In this document: positions 23,093 through 32,704 of the stretch, piece after piece
Position numbering within the stretch: position 1 is the stretch's first letter
How the letters are laid out: every line of letters begins with the position of its first letter
NCBI RefSeq assembly: GCF_006265115.1
Contig: NZ_SMDR01000002.1
Span: 371,743-435,742, forward strand
Direction: 5' to 3'
Source: Arenimonas terrae
GTDB taxonomy: Bacteria > Pseudomonadota > Gammaproteobacteria > Xanthomonadales > Xanthomonadaceae
Length of the DNA stretch: 64,000 nt
Translations under genes and position numbers: made by a program
Notes under the pieces: model-generated
What the model saw: the letters and a program-made list of their open reading frames with translations, nothing else
Told to the model about the DNA's origin: nothing
Database searches by the model: none

Positions 23093-25096
23093 TCAGCGCA
23101 GCGACTTCGCCGCCGCCACCACGGCTTCGACGGTGATGCCGAAGTGCGAGTACAGGTGTTCGGCCGGCGCAGACGCGCCGAAGCTGTCGATGCCGACCAC
23201 GGCGCCGTCCAGCCCCACGTACTTGCGCCAGTAGTCGGTGACGCCGGCTTCCACCGCGACGCGCTTGCGGCACCAGGCCGGCAGCACGGCCTCACGCCAT
23301 TCGAGCGGCTGACGGTCGAACACGTCGGTGCTGGGCATGGACACCACGCGGGCCTTGATGCCCTCGGCCGCGAGACGGCGCATGGCCTCCATCGCCAGTT
23401 CGGTTTCCGAGCCGGTGCCGATCAGGATCAGGTCGAATTTCGCCTCGCCCGGATCGGACAGCACGTAGCCGCCGCGGGCGATGTCGGCGACCTGCTGCGC
23501 ATCGCGCGCCTGGTGGGCCAGGTTCTGGCGGCTGAAGACGAGGCAACTCGGACCGTCCTTGCGTTCGATCGCAGCCTGCCAGCTCACGGCCGACTCGACC
23601 GCGTCGCAGGGGCGCCAGACGTCGTTGTTCGGGATGTAGCGCAGGGCCGCCAGGTGTTCGACCGGCTGGTGGGTCGGGCCGTCTTCGCCCAGGCCGATCG
23701 AGTCGTGGGTGAACACGTGGATGGCGCGGGTCGGGATCAGGGCCGACATGCGCAGTGCGTTGCGCGAATAGTCGGAGAACACCAGGAAGGTGGCGTCGTA
23801 GGGGATGAAGCCGCCGTGCAGCGCGATGCCGTTGCTGATCGCGCTCATGCCGAACTCGCGCACGCCGTAGTGCACGTAGTTGGCGCTGGCGTCGTTCGTG
23901 GTTACCGACTTGCTGCCCTTCCACAGCGTGAGGTTGGAATGCGCCAGGTCGGCCGAGCCGCCGATCAGCTCTGGCAGCAGCGGGCCGAAGGCGTCCAGCG
24001 CCATCTGCGACGCCTTGCGCGAGGCGACCATCGGGCCGTCCTGCTGCAGCTTGGCGGCATAGGCCTTGGCGGCCTCGGCGAAACCGTCCGGCAGTTCGGC
24101 GTGCGAACGGCGCACCAGCTCGGCGGCCAGTTCCGGATGGGCCTTGGCGTAGGCGTCGAACAGGCGGTTCCACTGCTCCTCGCGCACCAGACCGGCATTG
24201 CCGGCGCGCCAGCCGTCGGCGATCGCCTGTGGGATCTCGAAGGGCGCATGCGGCCAGTTCAGCGCCGTGCGGGTGGCGGCGATCTCGTCCTTGCCCAGCG
24301 GCGCGCCGTGGCTGGATTCCTTGCCGGCCTTGCCGGGCGAGCCGAAGCCGATCGTGGTACGGCAGCAGATCAGGGTCGGCTTGCCGGTTTCGGCCTGCGC
24401 GGTCCGGATCGCCTGGGTGATTTCCTGCGGATCGTGGCCGTCGACCTTGCGGATCACCTGCCAGCCGTAGGCCTCGAAACGCGCGGCGGTGTCGTCGGTG
24501 AACCAGCCGTCGGTATTGCCGTCGATCGAGATCTTGTTGTCGTCCCAGAAGGCGATCAGCTTGCCCAGGCCCCAGGTGCCGGCAAGCGACGCGGCTTCGT
24601 GCGAGATGCCTTCCATCAGGCAGCCGTCGCCCATGAAGACCCAGGTGTAATGGTCGACGACGTCGAACTCGGGGCGGTTGAAGCGCTGGGCCAGCAGCTT
24701 CTCGGCGAGCGCCATGCCGACGGCGTTGGCCAGGCCCTGGCCGAGCGGGCCGGTGGTGGTCTCGACGCCCGGGGTGTGGCCGAATTCGGGATGGCCGGCG
24801 GTCTTGCTGTGCAGCTGGCGGAACTTCCTGAGCTGTTCGATCGGCAGGTCGTAGCCGCTCAGATGCAGCAGCGCGTAGACCAGCATCGAGCCGTGGCCGT
24901 TGGACAGCACGAAGCGGTCGCGGTTGAACCACTTCGGATTCTGCGGGCTGTGGCGCAGGAAGTCGTTCCAGAGCACTTCGGCGATGTCGGCCATGCCCAT
25001 GGGCATGCCCGGATGACCGGACTTGGCCGCCTCGACGGCATCCATGGCCAGGAAACGGATGGCGTTGGCGAGGTCGCGGCGGGTCGGCGTGGTCAT
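23093..25096 (-). CDS. tkt: Transketolase
   Basis: This 667-residue thiamin diphosphate enzyme exchanges two-carbon units between sugar phosphates in the pentose phosphate pathway. The substrate histidines and the loop SGHPGMPMG are at the N-terminus, [18 protein letters not shown] begins the thiamin site that ends [11 protein letters not shown], and the central [16 protein letters not shown] is typical. The start [17 protein letters not shown] at 25096 agrees with homologues; an in-frame start at 25147 adds 17 residues of non-coding character. It shares its strand with gap, pgk, pyk and fda, and is the first in direction of transcription. Confidence 0.96.
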   Translation of the reverse strand: MTTPTRRDLANAIRFLAMDAVEAAKSGHPGMPMGMADIAEVLWNDFLRHSPQNPKWFNRDRFVLSNGHGSMLVYALLHLSGYDLPIEQLRKFRQLHSKTAGHPEFGHTPGVETTTGPLGQGLANAVGMALAEKLLAQRFNRPEFDVVDHYTWVFMGDGCLMEGISHEAASLAGTWGLGKLIAFWDDNKISIDGNTDGWFTDDTAARFEAYGWQVIRKVDGHDPQEITQAIRTAQAETGKPTLICCRTTIGFGSPGKAGKESSHGAPLGKDEIAATRTALNWPHAPFEIPQAIADGWRAGNAGLVREEQWNRLFDAYAKAHPELAAELVRRSHAELPDGFAEAAKAYAAKLQQDGPMVASRKASQMALDAFGPLLPELIGGSADLAHSNLTLWKGSKSVTTNDASANYVHYGVREFGMSAISNGIALHGGFIPYDATFLVFSDYSRNALRMSALIPTRAIHVFTHDSIGLGEDGPTHQPVEHLAALRYIPNNDVWRPCDAVESAVSWQAAIERKDGPSCLVFSRQNLAHQARDAQQVADIARGGYVLSDPGEAKFDLILIGTGSETELAMEAMRRLAAEGIKARVVSMPSTDVFDRQPLEWREAVLPAWCRKRVAVEAGVTDYWRKYVGLDGAVVGIDSFGASAPAEHLYSHFGITVEAVVAAAKSLR

Positions 25097-25204
25097 GGAA
25101 GGCTTCGGAGGCGGCTCCCGCGGGGTGCGGGCGCCGTATTCTCCCATCCTCCCGCCACGGTGTCGCGGTTGCGGCCCGGGCCGGGCGCTGCTAGGTCGCC
25201 GCGG

Positions 25205-26518
25205 TCAGGCCTGCTCCACGGCCCCCGCGGGTTCGGCCGGCCGGTGCGACTCGCCCTGGGATACCAGGGTGGCGATGGCCAGGTCGCCGGTGACGTTCAC
25301 CGTGGTGCGGCACATGTCCAGGAAGTGGTTCACGCCGAGCACCAGGCCGATGCCTTCGGCCGGCACGCCCACCATCGCGCAGATCAGTGCCACCACCGGC
25401 AGCGAGCCCGAGGGCACGCCGGCGGTGCCGATGCCGCCCAGGATGCAGACCAGCATCACCAGGAACTGCTGGCCCAGGCTCAGGTCGACGCCGAAGAACT
25501 GGGCCAGGAAGATCACCGTCACGCCCTCGAACAGCGCCGTGCCGTTCTGGTTGGCGGTGGCGCCGATGGTCAGCACGAAGCGCGAGACGTGGCGCGGCAG
25601 GCCGAGCTTCTCGTCGGCCACGCGCAGCGCGGTCGGCAGGGTGGCATTGCTCGACGCGGTGCTGAAGGCCATCAGCATGGCCTCCTGCACGCCGCGGAAG
25701 AACTTCGCGGGCGAATAGCCGCCCAGGAACTTCAGCGCCGCCGGGTAGACCAGGAACAGATGGATCGCCAGCGCCCCGACCACGACGAGCACGTAGGTGC
25801 CCAGGCGGATCAGCAGGTCCCAGCCGAACAGCACCGCCAGGTTGAACATGAAGCAGAAGACGGCATAGGGCGCCAGCCGGATCACCAGACCGATCAGGGT
25901 CATCGAGACCTCGAACAGCCCCTCGATGCCGCGCTTGAGCGCCGCCAGCGCCGGCGTCGCCGGGCTCAGGACAATGCCGATGCCGAACATCAGCGAGAAG
26001 AACATCAGCGCCAGGATGGTGCCGTTGTCGGAAGCCGCGCGCACCGCATTCTGCGGCACGATCGACAGCAGCATGTCGATGCCGCTGGCCTGCGACTGGC
26101 TGTCGCGCACGATCGCCTGCGCGCGCTCGGCGCTTTCGGAAAGCAGCTGTTGCGCCAGCACCGGGTCGACGCCGGCGCCGGGCCGCACCAGTCCGACCAG
26201 CACCAGGCCGATCAGCACGGCGGTGCCCGACATCAGCACCGTGTAGGCCAGCGTGCGCCAGCCGATGCGGCCGAGCGAACGCACGTCGCCCATCTCGGAC
26301 ACGCCGACCACCAGGGCCGAGAACAGCAGCGGCACGATCAGCATGAAGATCAGGCTGAGGAACAGGGTCGAGAACGGCTGCGTGACGTAGCCGATCACCG
26401 ACTTCACCCAGGCGGCGTCGCTACCGGCCGAATAGTGGACGCTCAGGCCGATCACGAGGCCAGCGAGAAAACCGATGGCGATCTTCCAGTGCAGCGGCAG
26501 GGGCTTGCGGGTGCTCAT
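25205..26518 (-). CDS. Dicarboxylate/amino acid:cation symporter (DAACS family)
   Basis: This 437-residue inner-membrane protein is related to GltP and DctA and brings in C4-dicarboxylates or glutamate/aspartate with cations. It has about eight membrane helices and two re-entrant loops: the serine-rich hairpin AFSTASSNATLPTAL and the TIGATANQNGTALFEG segment with the cation-binding NMDGT-like motif. The C-terminus has GVPAEGIGLVLGVNHFLDMCRT, where Asp and Arg/Thr residues contact the substrate. Its ATG overlaps the stop of the upstream alanine symporter gene by 4 nt. The exact substrate is uncertain. Confidence 0.93.
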   Translation of the reverse strand: MSTRKPLPLHWKIAIGFLAGLVIGLSVHYSAGSDAAWVKSVIGYVTQPFSTLFLSLIFMLIVPLLFSALVVGVSEMGDVRSLGRIGWRTLAYTVLMSGTAVLIGLVLVGLVRPGAGVDPVLAQQLLSESAERAQAIVRDSQSQASGIDMLLSIVPQNAVRAASDNGTILALMFFSLMFGIGIVLSPATPALAALKRGIEGLFEVSMTLIGLVIRLAPYAVFCFMFNLAVLFGWDLLIRLGTYVLVVVGALAIHLFLVYPAALKFLGGYSPAKFFRGVQEAMLMAFSTASSNATLPTALRVADEKLGLPRHVSRFVLTIGATANQNGTALFEGVTVIFLAQFFGVDLSLGQQFLVMLVCILGGIGTAGVPSGSLPVVALICAMVGVPAEGIGLVLGVNHFLDMCRTTVNVTGDLAIATLVSQGESHRPAEPAGAVEQA

Positions 26519-28062
26519 CGCGGGGACTCCGTGGCGGGACGGACGCGGTTCGAACGGATCTCACCGGACTTGAGCCGGGCCAGATAGCTGTCGAGTTCGC
26601 GCCTGACGACCGGCATCAGCAGGTAGACGCCGATCAGGTTGGGGATGGACATCAGCAGCAGCATCGCGTCGGCGATGCCGACGATGCTGCCGAGCTGCAT
26701 CGAGCAGCCGACCACGGTCATCGCAAGGAAGACCGCCTTGAACAGGTTCATCGCCAGCACCGATTCGCCGGTGAGGAAACCCACCGCCTTGGTGCCGTAG
26801 TAGCCCCAGGTGATCATGGTCGAGTAGGCGAACAGGAACACCGCCACCGTCAGCACGTACGGAAACCACGGCAACACGGTGGCGAAGGCCTGCGAGGTCA
26901 GCGCCACGCCGTCGTGCCCCTGCTGCAGGTACTGCCCGGAGACGATGATGATCAGCGCCGTCATGGTGCAGATCACTACGGTATCGATGAACGGCTCCCA
27001 GAGCGCGACGAAGCCTTCGGTGAGCGGCTCGCGCGTGCGCACCGCCGAATGGGCGATCGCCGCCGAGCCCAGGCCCGCCTCGTTCGAGAAGGCCGCTCGC
27101 CGGAAACCGACGATCAGGGCGCCGAGTACGCCGCCGTAAGCCGCCTCGCCGCTGAACGCGCCGTGCAGGATCGCCGCGACGGCCGTCGGGATCCTGTCGG
27201 CATTCACCGCCAGCACGACCGCGCCCGCCAGCAGGTAGACCGCCGCCATCGCCGGCACCAGCCGTGCCGTGACCTTGCCGATGCGCGAAATGCCGCCCAC
27301 CACCACGATGCCGGTGAGCACCGCCAGCCCGATGCCGAACAGCCAGCCGCGCCCGGCCAGTGGCCCTTCGGCGCCACCGGTCACGGCGAATACCTGGGCG
27401 AAGGTCTGGTTGGCCTGGAACAGCGCGCCCGACCCCGCCGCGCCGCCGACGATGCAGGCGGCGTAGAACACGGCAAGACCCTTGCCCAGACCGGCCAGCT
27501 TCGGGTGGTTGGCGGCGATGCCCTGCTGCAGGTAGTACATCGGCCCGCCGGAGACACTGCCGTCAGCGTTCTGGCGCCGATACATCACGCCCAGGGTGCA
27601 TTCCACGAACTTCGAGGACATGCCCAGCAGGCCGGCCACGATCATCCAGAAGGTGGCGCCGGGGCCGCCGACCGTGATTGCCACGGCGACACCGGCGATA
27701 TTGCCCAGCCCGACCGTGCCCGAAACCGCGGCGGTCAGCGCCTGGAAATGGCTGACCTCGCCCGGACCGGTCGGATCGGCGTAGTCGCCGCGGATCACCC
27801 GGAAGCCGTGCGCGAAGCCGCGCAGGTTCACGAAGCGGAAGTAGACGGTGAAGACGCAGGCCGCGACCGCCAGCCAGACCACGATGGCCGAAGCGCTCAG
27901 ACCGCCAGGCAGCGGCAGTTCGACGAATACGGCGGCCGAAAGCCAGTCGGCGATCGGCCCGAAGATCGCCTGGATGCGGGCATCGATGCCCGTGGCGGCC
28001 TGGGCAGGGCCGACGGCGAGGGCAAGGGCGGCGCCGGTCAGGCGCGACAGGGTCTGGGTCAC
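26515..28062 (-). CDS. Alanine or glycine:cation symporter (AGCS family)
   Basis: This 515-residue inner-membrane protein has about eleven membrane helices. It shows the AGCS signatures: VSGTVGLGNIAGVAVAIT, GMSSKFVECTLGVMYR, GGPMYYLQQG, and NEAGLGSAAIAHSAVRT. AGCS proteins import alanine or glycine with sodium. The start codon is GTG at 28062. It overlaps the following dicarboxylate symporter gene by 4 nt, so both transporters are made from one message, which suggests joint uptake of small amino acids and acidic substrates. Confidence 0.93.
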   Translation of the reverse strand: MTQTLSRLTGAALALAVGPAQAATGIDARIQAIFGPIADWLSAAVFVELPLPGGLSASAIVVWLAVAACVFTVYFRFVNLRGFAHGFRVIRGDYADPTGPGEVSHFQALTAAVSGTVGLGNIAGVAVAITVGGPGATFWMIVAGLLGMSSKFVECTLGVMYRRQNADGSVSGGPMYYLQQGIAANHPKLAGLGKGLAVFYAACIVGGAAGSGALFQANQTFAQVFAVTGGAEGPLAGRGWLFGIGLAVLTGIVVVGGISRIGKVTARLVPAMAAVYLLAGAVVLAVNADRIPTAVAAILHGAFSGEAAYGGVLGALIVGFRRAAFSNEAGLGSAAIAHSAVRTREPLTEGFVALWEPFIDTVVICTMTALIIIVSGQYLQQGHDGVALTSQAFATVLPWFPYVLTVAVFLFAYSTMITWGYYGTKAVGFLTGESVLAMNLFKAVFLAMTVVGCSMQLGSIVGIADAMLLLMSIPNLIGVYLLMPVVRRELDSYLARLKSGEIRSNRVRPATESPR

Positions 28063-28114
28063 CAGGCGGTCCAGGAATGGAAACCCGGGCAGCTTACCAG
28101 CCGCGGCCGGCCTG

Positions 28115-29269
28115 TCAGCCCGAGGCGAGCAGCACGTCCAGGCGCTGCGGCCGGCCGATCAGATAGCCCTGCGCGTACTGGCAGCCCAGGCGACGCAGGG
28201 CCTCGAGCTGTTCCGGCGTCTCGATGCCCTCGACCACGATGTCGGCCGACAGGGCGTGGCCCAGGCGCACGATGGTCTCGACGATGGCCATCGAACGGAC
28301 ATCGTCGAGCATGCTCCGCGAGAAGGACTGGTCCACTTTGATGGTGTCGAAGGGCAGCCTGTGCAGGTGGCAAAGGTGCGAGTAGCCGGTGCCGAAGTCG
28401 TCCAGGGCGACCTTGATGCCGTGGCCATGGCAGACGTCGATGATGCCGGCGACCAGGGTGTAGTCCAGCACTTGGCTTTCGGTGATCTCGATCTTGAGGC
28501 TGCCGCGCGGCAGGCGGGCGGCGTCCACCCGCGCGACGATGCGCTCGATCAGGCCGGGATGCGCCAGCTGGCGCGCCGATACGTTCACGGCGACGAAAGG
28601 AGCGCGGCAGGTGCCGGCCGCGATCAGGCGGCCGACGGCGTCGCAGGCGGTGTCGATCACGTACTCGCCCACCGGCACGATCAGCGACGTTTCCTCGGCG
28701 AGCGCGACGAATTCGCCAGGGGAGATCCAGCCGCGCTCGGGATGGTTCCAGCGCACCAGCGCCTCGAAGCCGGCGACCCGGTCTTCGGCCACCGACAGCA
28801 ACGGCTGGTAGCTGAGCTCGAGGTGGCGGTTGGCCAAGGCCTCGCGCAGCTGCGCCTCGAGGCGGATCCGGCCCGTGCCCAGGCGTTCCGAAGGCGTCGG
28901 CGTATCGGGCATGGGCTGCTTGCCCTGCAGCGCGGCCAGGGCACCGCGATAGCGCTTCAGCTGGCCTTCCAGCAGCGAGCGCACGATCGGGTCGGTGGCC
29001 GCCAGCCGGTCGGCGATCTGCTGGCGGTCGAGCGGGAACAGCACGGCGGCACTGACGGCAGTCGCCGTGGCGGTGCGCGGGGCGTCGTCGATGACCGCCA
29101 TCTCGCCGACCAGATCCCCCGGACCGAGCAGGCTGAGGACCACTTCGTCGCCGCGCTGGTGGGTCTTGACCTCGATGGTGCCCGATTCGATCAGGAACGC
29201 GGCGCCGGGCTCGTCGCCCTCCCGGAACAGGAGATCGCCGGCTTCCAGCTGCACCCTCAACGGACTCAT
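28115..29269 (-). CDS. Cyclic nucleotide-binding domain / EAL phosphodiesterase
   Basis: This 384-residue soluble protein fuses an N-terminal cNMP-binding beta-barrel (about 1-115) to an EAL domain (about 140-384). The phosphate-binding cassette GEMAVIDDAPRTATATA has the Glu, Arg and Thr expected to hold cAMP. The EAL domain looks catalytically complete: FEALVRW, the Asn in AVNVSA, EITES, DDFGTGYS, KVDQSF and EGIET. It should hydrolyse cyclic-di-GMP under control of a cyclic nucleotide or similar ligand. AGGAGAAGGG precedes the ATG at 29269. It lies downstream of the pil operon on the same strand but behind a terminator. Confidence 0.92.
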   Translation of the reverse strand: MSPLRVQLEAGDLLFREGDEPGAAFLIESGTIEVKTHQRGDEVVLSLLGPGDLVGEMAVIDDAPRTATATAVSAAVLFPLDRQQIADRLAATDPIVRSLLEGQLKRYRGALAALQGKQPMPDTPTPSERLGTGRIRLEAQLREALANRHLELSYQPLLSVAEDRVAGFEALVRWNHPERGWISPGEFVALAEETSLIVPVGEYVIDTACDAVGRLIAAGTCRAPFVAVNVSARQLAHPGLIERIVARVDAARLPRGSLKIEITESQVLDYTLVAGIIDVCHGHGIKVALDDFGTGYSHLCHLHRLPFDTIKVDQSFSRSMLDDVRSMAIVETIVRLGHALSADIVVEGIETPEQLEALRRLGCQYAQGYLIGRPQRLDVLLASG

Positions 29270-29310
29270 CCCTTCTCCTCGCGCCCCGTGGTTCATGAGT
29301 CCATAAACGG

Positions 29311-29336
29311 CACAGGGCCGCTTTCGCGGCCCTGTG
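29311..29336 (-). terminator. Terminator of the pilMNOPQ operon
   Basis: A perfect 11-bp stem (CACAGGGCCGC at 29311-29321, complement at 29326-29336) with a 4-nt loop lies 25 nt after the pilQ stop. The following minus-strand sequence CCGTTTATGG is a weak T-tract. Confidence 0.7.
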
Positions 29337-29360
29337 GCGGTGAAACGATGGCTTGCTGGA

Positions 29361-31523
29361 TCAGGGCTTGCCGGCAACCTGCAGGATGCGCGGCGTCACG
29401 AAGATGAGCAGCTCGGCCTTCTCGGTGGAGCGGCCCTTGTTCCGGAACAGGTTGCCGAGCACCGGCACGTCGCCCAGGAACGGAACCTTGCGCAGGTCTT
29501 CGCGGTTCTTGAACTCGTACACGCCGCCGACGACGACCGTCTGGCCGTTGTCGATCAGCACCGCGGTGCTCACCTCGCGGCGGGCGATCTGCGGCACGAA
29601 ACCACCGGCCGGGTTGGTCACCAGGTCGCTGACCTCGTCCTTCTTCACCATCAGGTTCAGGTAGACGCGGCCGTCCTGGGTGATGGTCGGGGTGACCTTG
29701 AGCTCAAGCAGCACTTCCTTGAACTCGACCGTCGCGGTGGCGACGGCACCCGGGGTGGTGGCCGGCTGGATCGTCAGGTAACCGACCTCGTCGCCCTGGC
29801 GGATGATCGCCTCGCGCTGGTTGGCGGTGATCACGCGCGGGTTGGACACCACTTCGCCACGACCCTCTTCTTCCAGGGCCGAAAGTTCGAGGTCCAGGGA
29901 GATGTCGCTGCGCAGGATGCTGAGGTTCAGCACGCCGGCGGCGGCATCGACCGGGAGGCCGACGAGGAAGCCGGAATCGCTGGTGCTCTCGCCGGCGGCA
30001 GCGGCCGCAGGCAGGGTGCCCACGCGGTCCTGGACGCCGAAGATCACGCCCAGCTCGCGGGCGAACAGCTCGGTCGCGACGACAATGCGGGCCTCGATCA
30101 GCACCTGGTCCACCGGCCGGTCGAGCGTGGCCAGCAGGGCGCGTACTTCGGCGATCTTCTTCGGGATGTCGATCAGCAGCAGAGTATTGGTGCGATTGTC
30201 GAAGCTGACGCTGCCGCGCGGAGACAGGAAGCCCTTGGACGCACCGGCGCCCGCACCACCGGCACCGCCGCCGCTGTTCTTGCTGTCCTCGGTCAGCAGC
30301 TTCGCAATCTCCTCGGCGTTGCCGTAGTTGACCGGGATGTACTCGGTGACCAGCTCCTCGCGCTCCTCGAGGGCGATGCGCGCATCGGCACGCGCCTTCT
30401 CGAAGTCGGCGATCTCCTTCTGCGGCGCGACCCAGATGACATTGCCGTCGCGGCGCTTGTCGAGCTGCTTGGCGCGCAGCACGATCTCCATGGCCTGGTC
30501 CCAGGGCACGTTGATCAGGCGCAGGGTCACGTTGCCCTGGACGGTATCGGAAGCCACCACGTTGAGGTTGGATTCCTCGGCGATCAGCTGCAGCACCGTG
30601 CGCACCGGCACGTCCTGGAAGTTGAAGGTCACCGCGCGGCCGGTATAGGCCTGGGTCTGCGAACCTTCGGCAACCGCACCCGCGGCCCGGGCCGCCGGCG
30701 CCGCCGCGATCACCGCACCGCGCTTGGGCGCGATCTCGATCACGTACTCGTTGCCGGTCTGGTAGGCCATCGAATCGAAGGCGCCATTGGTGTTGATCAC
30801 AAGCCGGGTGCTGCCAGCGTTCGCGTTCGGCTCCAGGCTCTGGACCGGAGTGGCGAAGTCGGTGACGTCCAGGCGGCGGCGCAGGTTCTCGGGGATCGAG
30901 GCGTTGGCCACGTCCACGACGACCTTCGAACCTTCGTTGCGCATGTCGGCTGCCGCGCCATCACCGCTGAAGCGCAGGATGACCCGGCCGGCGCCGTTTT
31001 CGCCGCGACGGAAGTCGATGTTGGCGACCTGGATGTCGGAGGCGACCTTCTTGGTCGGATCCGAGGAGCTGGCCATCGCATTGGCGGCGTTGCTCTGCAC
31101 CGCGCCAGCGTCCACCGTCAGCACGAGTAGGTTGCCGGCGCTGCGGGTGGTATAGCTGGCGGGCCTGAACAGGTCCACCACGACCCGGGTCCGGCCACCG
31201 GCCTCGACCGCGGAGACCGCGGACGTCGCGCCGCTGCCGATCACCACGCGGCGCTGGCTCAGGCCGTTGCTGGTGTCGGGAATATCCACCGCGATGCGCG
31301 GCGGCGTGTCCGTGGTGAAGGCCTGGACGTCGCCCACCGGCTCCGCGAACTGCAGGGTGATGTCGACCTTGCCCCCAGGGGCCGAGGCGTAACGCACGTC
31401 CTGCAGGACATTCGCGGCCATGGCAGACAGCGACGTCGTCAGGCCGACGGCGAGCGCTCCCATGGCCAGCAACCAAGCGCGCTTGGTGCCCATCCCCTCG
31501 CCGATCGTCTTATTAGCGGTCAT
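29361..31523 (-). CDS. pilQ: Type IV pilus secretin PilQ
   Basis: This 720-residue protein forms the outer-membrane gate through which the type IV pilus passes. After a signal peptide (ending SAMAA) come two AMIN domains that bind peptidoglycan (about 40-130 and 160-265), an STN/N0 domain (VTFNFQDVPVRTVLQLIAEE), an N1/KH-like domain (ITVYI-type EYIPVNYGNAEEIAKLL), and the secretin pore (about 470-715). A Gly/Ala loop interrupts the N1 region. It is the last gene of pilMNOPQ. GGGGGA precedes the ATG at 31523; the longer frame opens with TTG and was not used. Confidence 0.96.
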   Translation of the reverse strand: MTANKTIGEGMGTKRAWLLAMGALAVGLTTSLSAMAANVLQDVRYASAPGGKVDITLQFAEPVGDVQAFTTDTPPRIAVDIPDTSNGLSQRRVVIGSGATSAVSAVEAGGRTRVVVDLFRPASYTTRSAGNLLVLTVDAGAVQSNAANAMASSSDPTKKVASDIQVANIDFRRGENGAGRVILRFSGDGAAADMRNEGSKVVVDVANASIPENLRRRLDVTDFATPVQSLEPNANAGSTRLVINTNGAFDSMAYQTGNEYVIEIAPKRGAVIAAAPAARAAGAVAEGSQTQAYTGRAVTFNFQDVPVRTVLQLIAEESNLNVVASDTVQGNVTLRLINVPWDQAMEIVLRAKQLDKRRDGNVIWVAPQKEIADFEKARADARIALEEREELVTEYIPVNYGNAEEIAKLLTEDSKNSGGGAGGAGAGASKGFLSPRGSVSFDNRTNTLLLIDIPKKIAEVRALLATLDRPVDQVLIEARIVVATELFARELGVIFGVQDRVGTLPAAAAAGESTSDSGFLVGLPVDAAAGVLNLSILRSDISLDLELSALEEEGRGEVVSNPRVITANQREAIIRQGDEVGYLTIQPATTPGAVATATVEFKEVLLELKVTPTITQDGRVYLNLMVKKDEVSDLVTNPAGGFVPQIARREVSTAVLIDNGQTVVVGGVYEFKNREDLRKVPFLGDVPVLGNLFRNKGRSTEKAELLIFVTPRILQVAGKP

Positions 31524-31538
31524 CGTGCATTCCCCCAA

Positions 31539-32063
31539 TCAATTGTCTTCAAGGGCGATCTTGGCTTGACGCTCAAGCCAACCACCGGCCCCATCAGGTA
31601 CGAGTTCGACCATTTCGATACGGTCCTCGAAGACCGCGGTGATGCGACCGTCGCTGAGCCCCATGTAGTTCCCCGGACGAACCCGGTAGGTCACCTTGTC
31701 CGGCCCCATCACCAGACCGACGACGCCTTCACCGGCGCCGATCGTGCCGACCATGTCGAGGCTGTCCAGCGGGAAGGCCTCGAGGACCTCCTTGCGCCGG
31801 TTCGGATCAGGCCGCAGCGCGTTGCTGGAGTTGCTGTCCGGGGCCGGCTGGCTGAACGGATCGCGCAGGTTCTGGGCGGCGTATTCGAAGGTCTCGAACT
31901 GCTTCATCACCGGCAGCGGATCCAGCGGCGGCGCCGGGCGCGCCCGGACTTCCGCGACCCAGGCCTCAAGGTCGCCGCTGCCGCGCGTGCACGCCGGCAG
32001 AAGGACCACGGCGGCGGCGATCAGGATGCCGGAAACCGCCTTCCTGCTCATGGACGACGCCAT
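31539..32063 (-). CDS. pilP: Type IV pilus inner-membrane lipoprotein PilP
   Basis: This 174-residue lipoprotein links the PilMNO inner-membrane complex to the PilQ secretin. The signal carries a lipobox (VVLLPACTRG), and after a flexible linker with RDPFSQP comes the beta-sandwich with FPLDSLDMVGTIG and VRPGNYMGLSDGRI, hallmarks of PilP. The ATG at 32063 overlaps the pilO stop (TGATG). A second in-frame ATG at 32051 is possible. It sits in the usual order between pilO and pilQ. Confidence 0.94.
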   Translation of the reverse strand: MASSMSRKAVSGILIAAAVVLLPACTRGSGDLEAWVAEVRARPAPPLDPLPVMKQFETFEYAAQNLRDPFSQPAPDSNSSNALRPDPNRRKEVLEAFPLDSLDMVGTIGAGEGVVGLVMGPDKVTYRVRPGNYMGLSDGRITAVFEDRIEMVELVPDGAGGWLERQAKIALEDN

Positions 32064-32704
32064 CACTGGACACCCCCGGTGGTCGCCGCCGGCCCGGAAG
32101 CCGCGACTTCGTCTTCATCAAGGTAACGGTAGGTCTTCACCGTGCCTTCGAGCACCAGCGTGGTGTCGCCGGCGCCGCGGGGCTTCAGCGAGATGTCGTG
32201 CATGGTCATGATGACCACGCGCGGCAGCGAGGCAACACCGCTGACGAAGGCGCCGAACTGGTGGTAGGTGCCGACCATGCGCAGCGCGATCGGCTTCTCG
32301 GCGTAGAACTCGAGCATCGTCTCCGCACCCGGCTGGAACAGCTCGTTGTTGATGCCGCTGGCCAGGGCCGTCTGCGAGACGTCCACGATCAGGTCCGGCA
32401 TCTCGTTCTTGCTCGGCAGCTGGCGCAGCATCTGCTGCAGCATCACTTCCATCTGGGCGAGCTGCTGCTTGAGCGGTTCGAGGTTGGCGGCACGGCCCTG
32501 CTTGCCCTGGAACTCCTCGCGCAGCGTCGTTTCGGTGGCTTCTTCGGCCTGGAGCGTGATGCGCTGGTCGCTGACGAAGAAGTACCAGGTCAGGCCGACG
32601 ATCAGCAGGCCAAGCAGGACGCACGCGCCCACCTTCACCTGGAACGGCCATGCACCCGAGTTGTTGAAATCGAGGTTGCGCAGGTCGACTTTCTTGCTGC
32701 TCAC
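32063..32704 (-). CDS. pilO: Type IV pilus alignment protein PilO
   Basis: This 213-residue bitopic inner-membrane protein pairs with PilN. A short cytoplasmic tail (KVDLRNLDFNNSGAWP) precedes one membrane helix (about 24-45), then a coiled coil rich in Gln and Glu (about 50-105) and a ferredoxin-like periplasmic domain (YHQFGAFVSGVASLPRVV). The start is GTG, overlapping the pilN stop by 4 nt (GTGA). The ORF lacks an ATG in that position, so the GTG is well supported. Confidence 0.94.
   Translation of the reverse strand: MSSKKVDLRNLDFNNSGAWPFQVKVGACVLLGLLIVGLTWYFFVSDQRITLQAEEATETTLREEFQGKQGRAANLEPLKQQLAQMEVMLQQMLRQLPSKNEMPDLIVDVSQTALASGINNELFQPGAETMLEFYAEKPIALRMVGTYHQFGAFVSGVASLPRVVIMTMHDISLKPRGAGDTTLVLEGTVKTYRYLDEDEVAASGPAATTGGVQ

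Noticed and set aside
23144-26587. A 1147-codon open frame on the plus strand
   Set aside because: It is antisense to transketolase and the dicarboxylate symporter, which have unmistakable motifs. The composition is that of a shadow frame.
29334-31130. A 598-codon open frame on the plus strand opposite pilQ
   Set aside because: It mirrors the pilQ codon pattern and lacks a ribosome binding site or a domain.
31524-31538. Upstream TTG start for pilQ
   Set aside because: It would begin directly at the pilP stop without a ribosome binding site, while the ATG at 31523 has GGGGGA in front of it.
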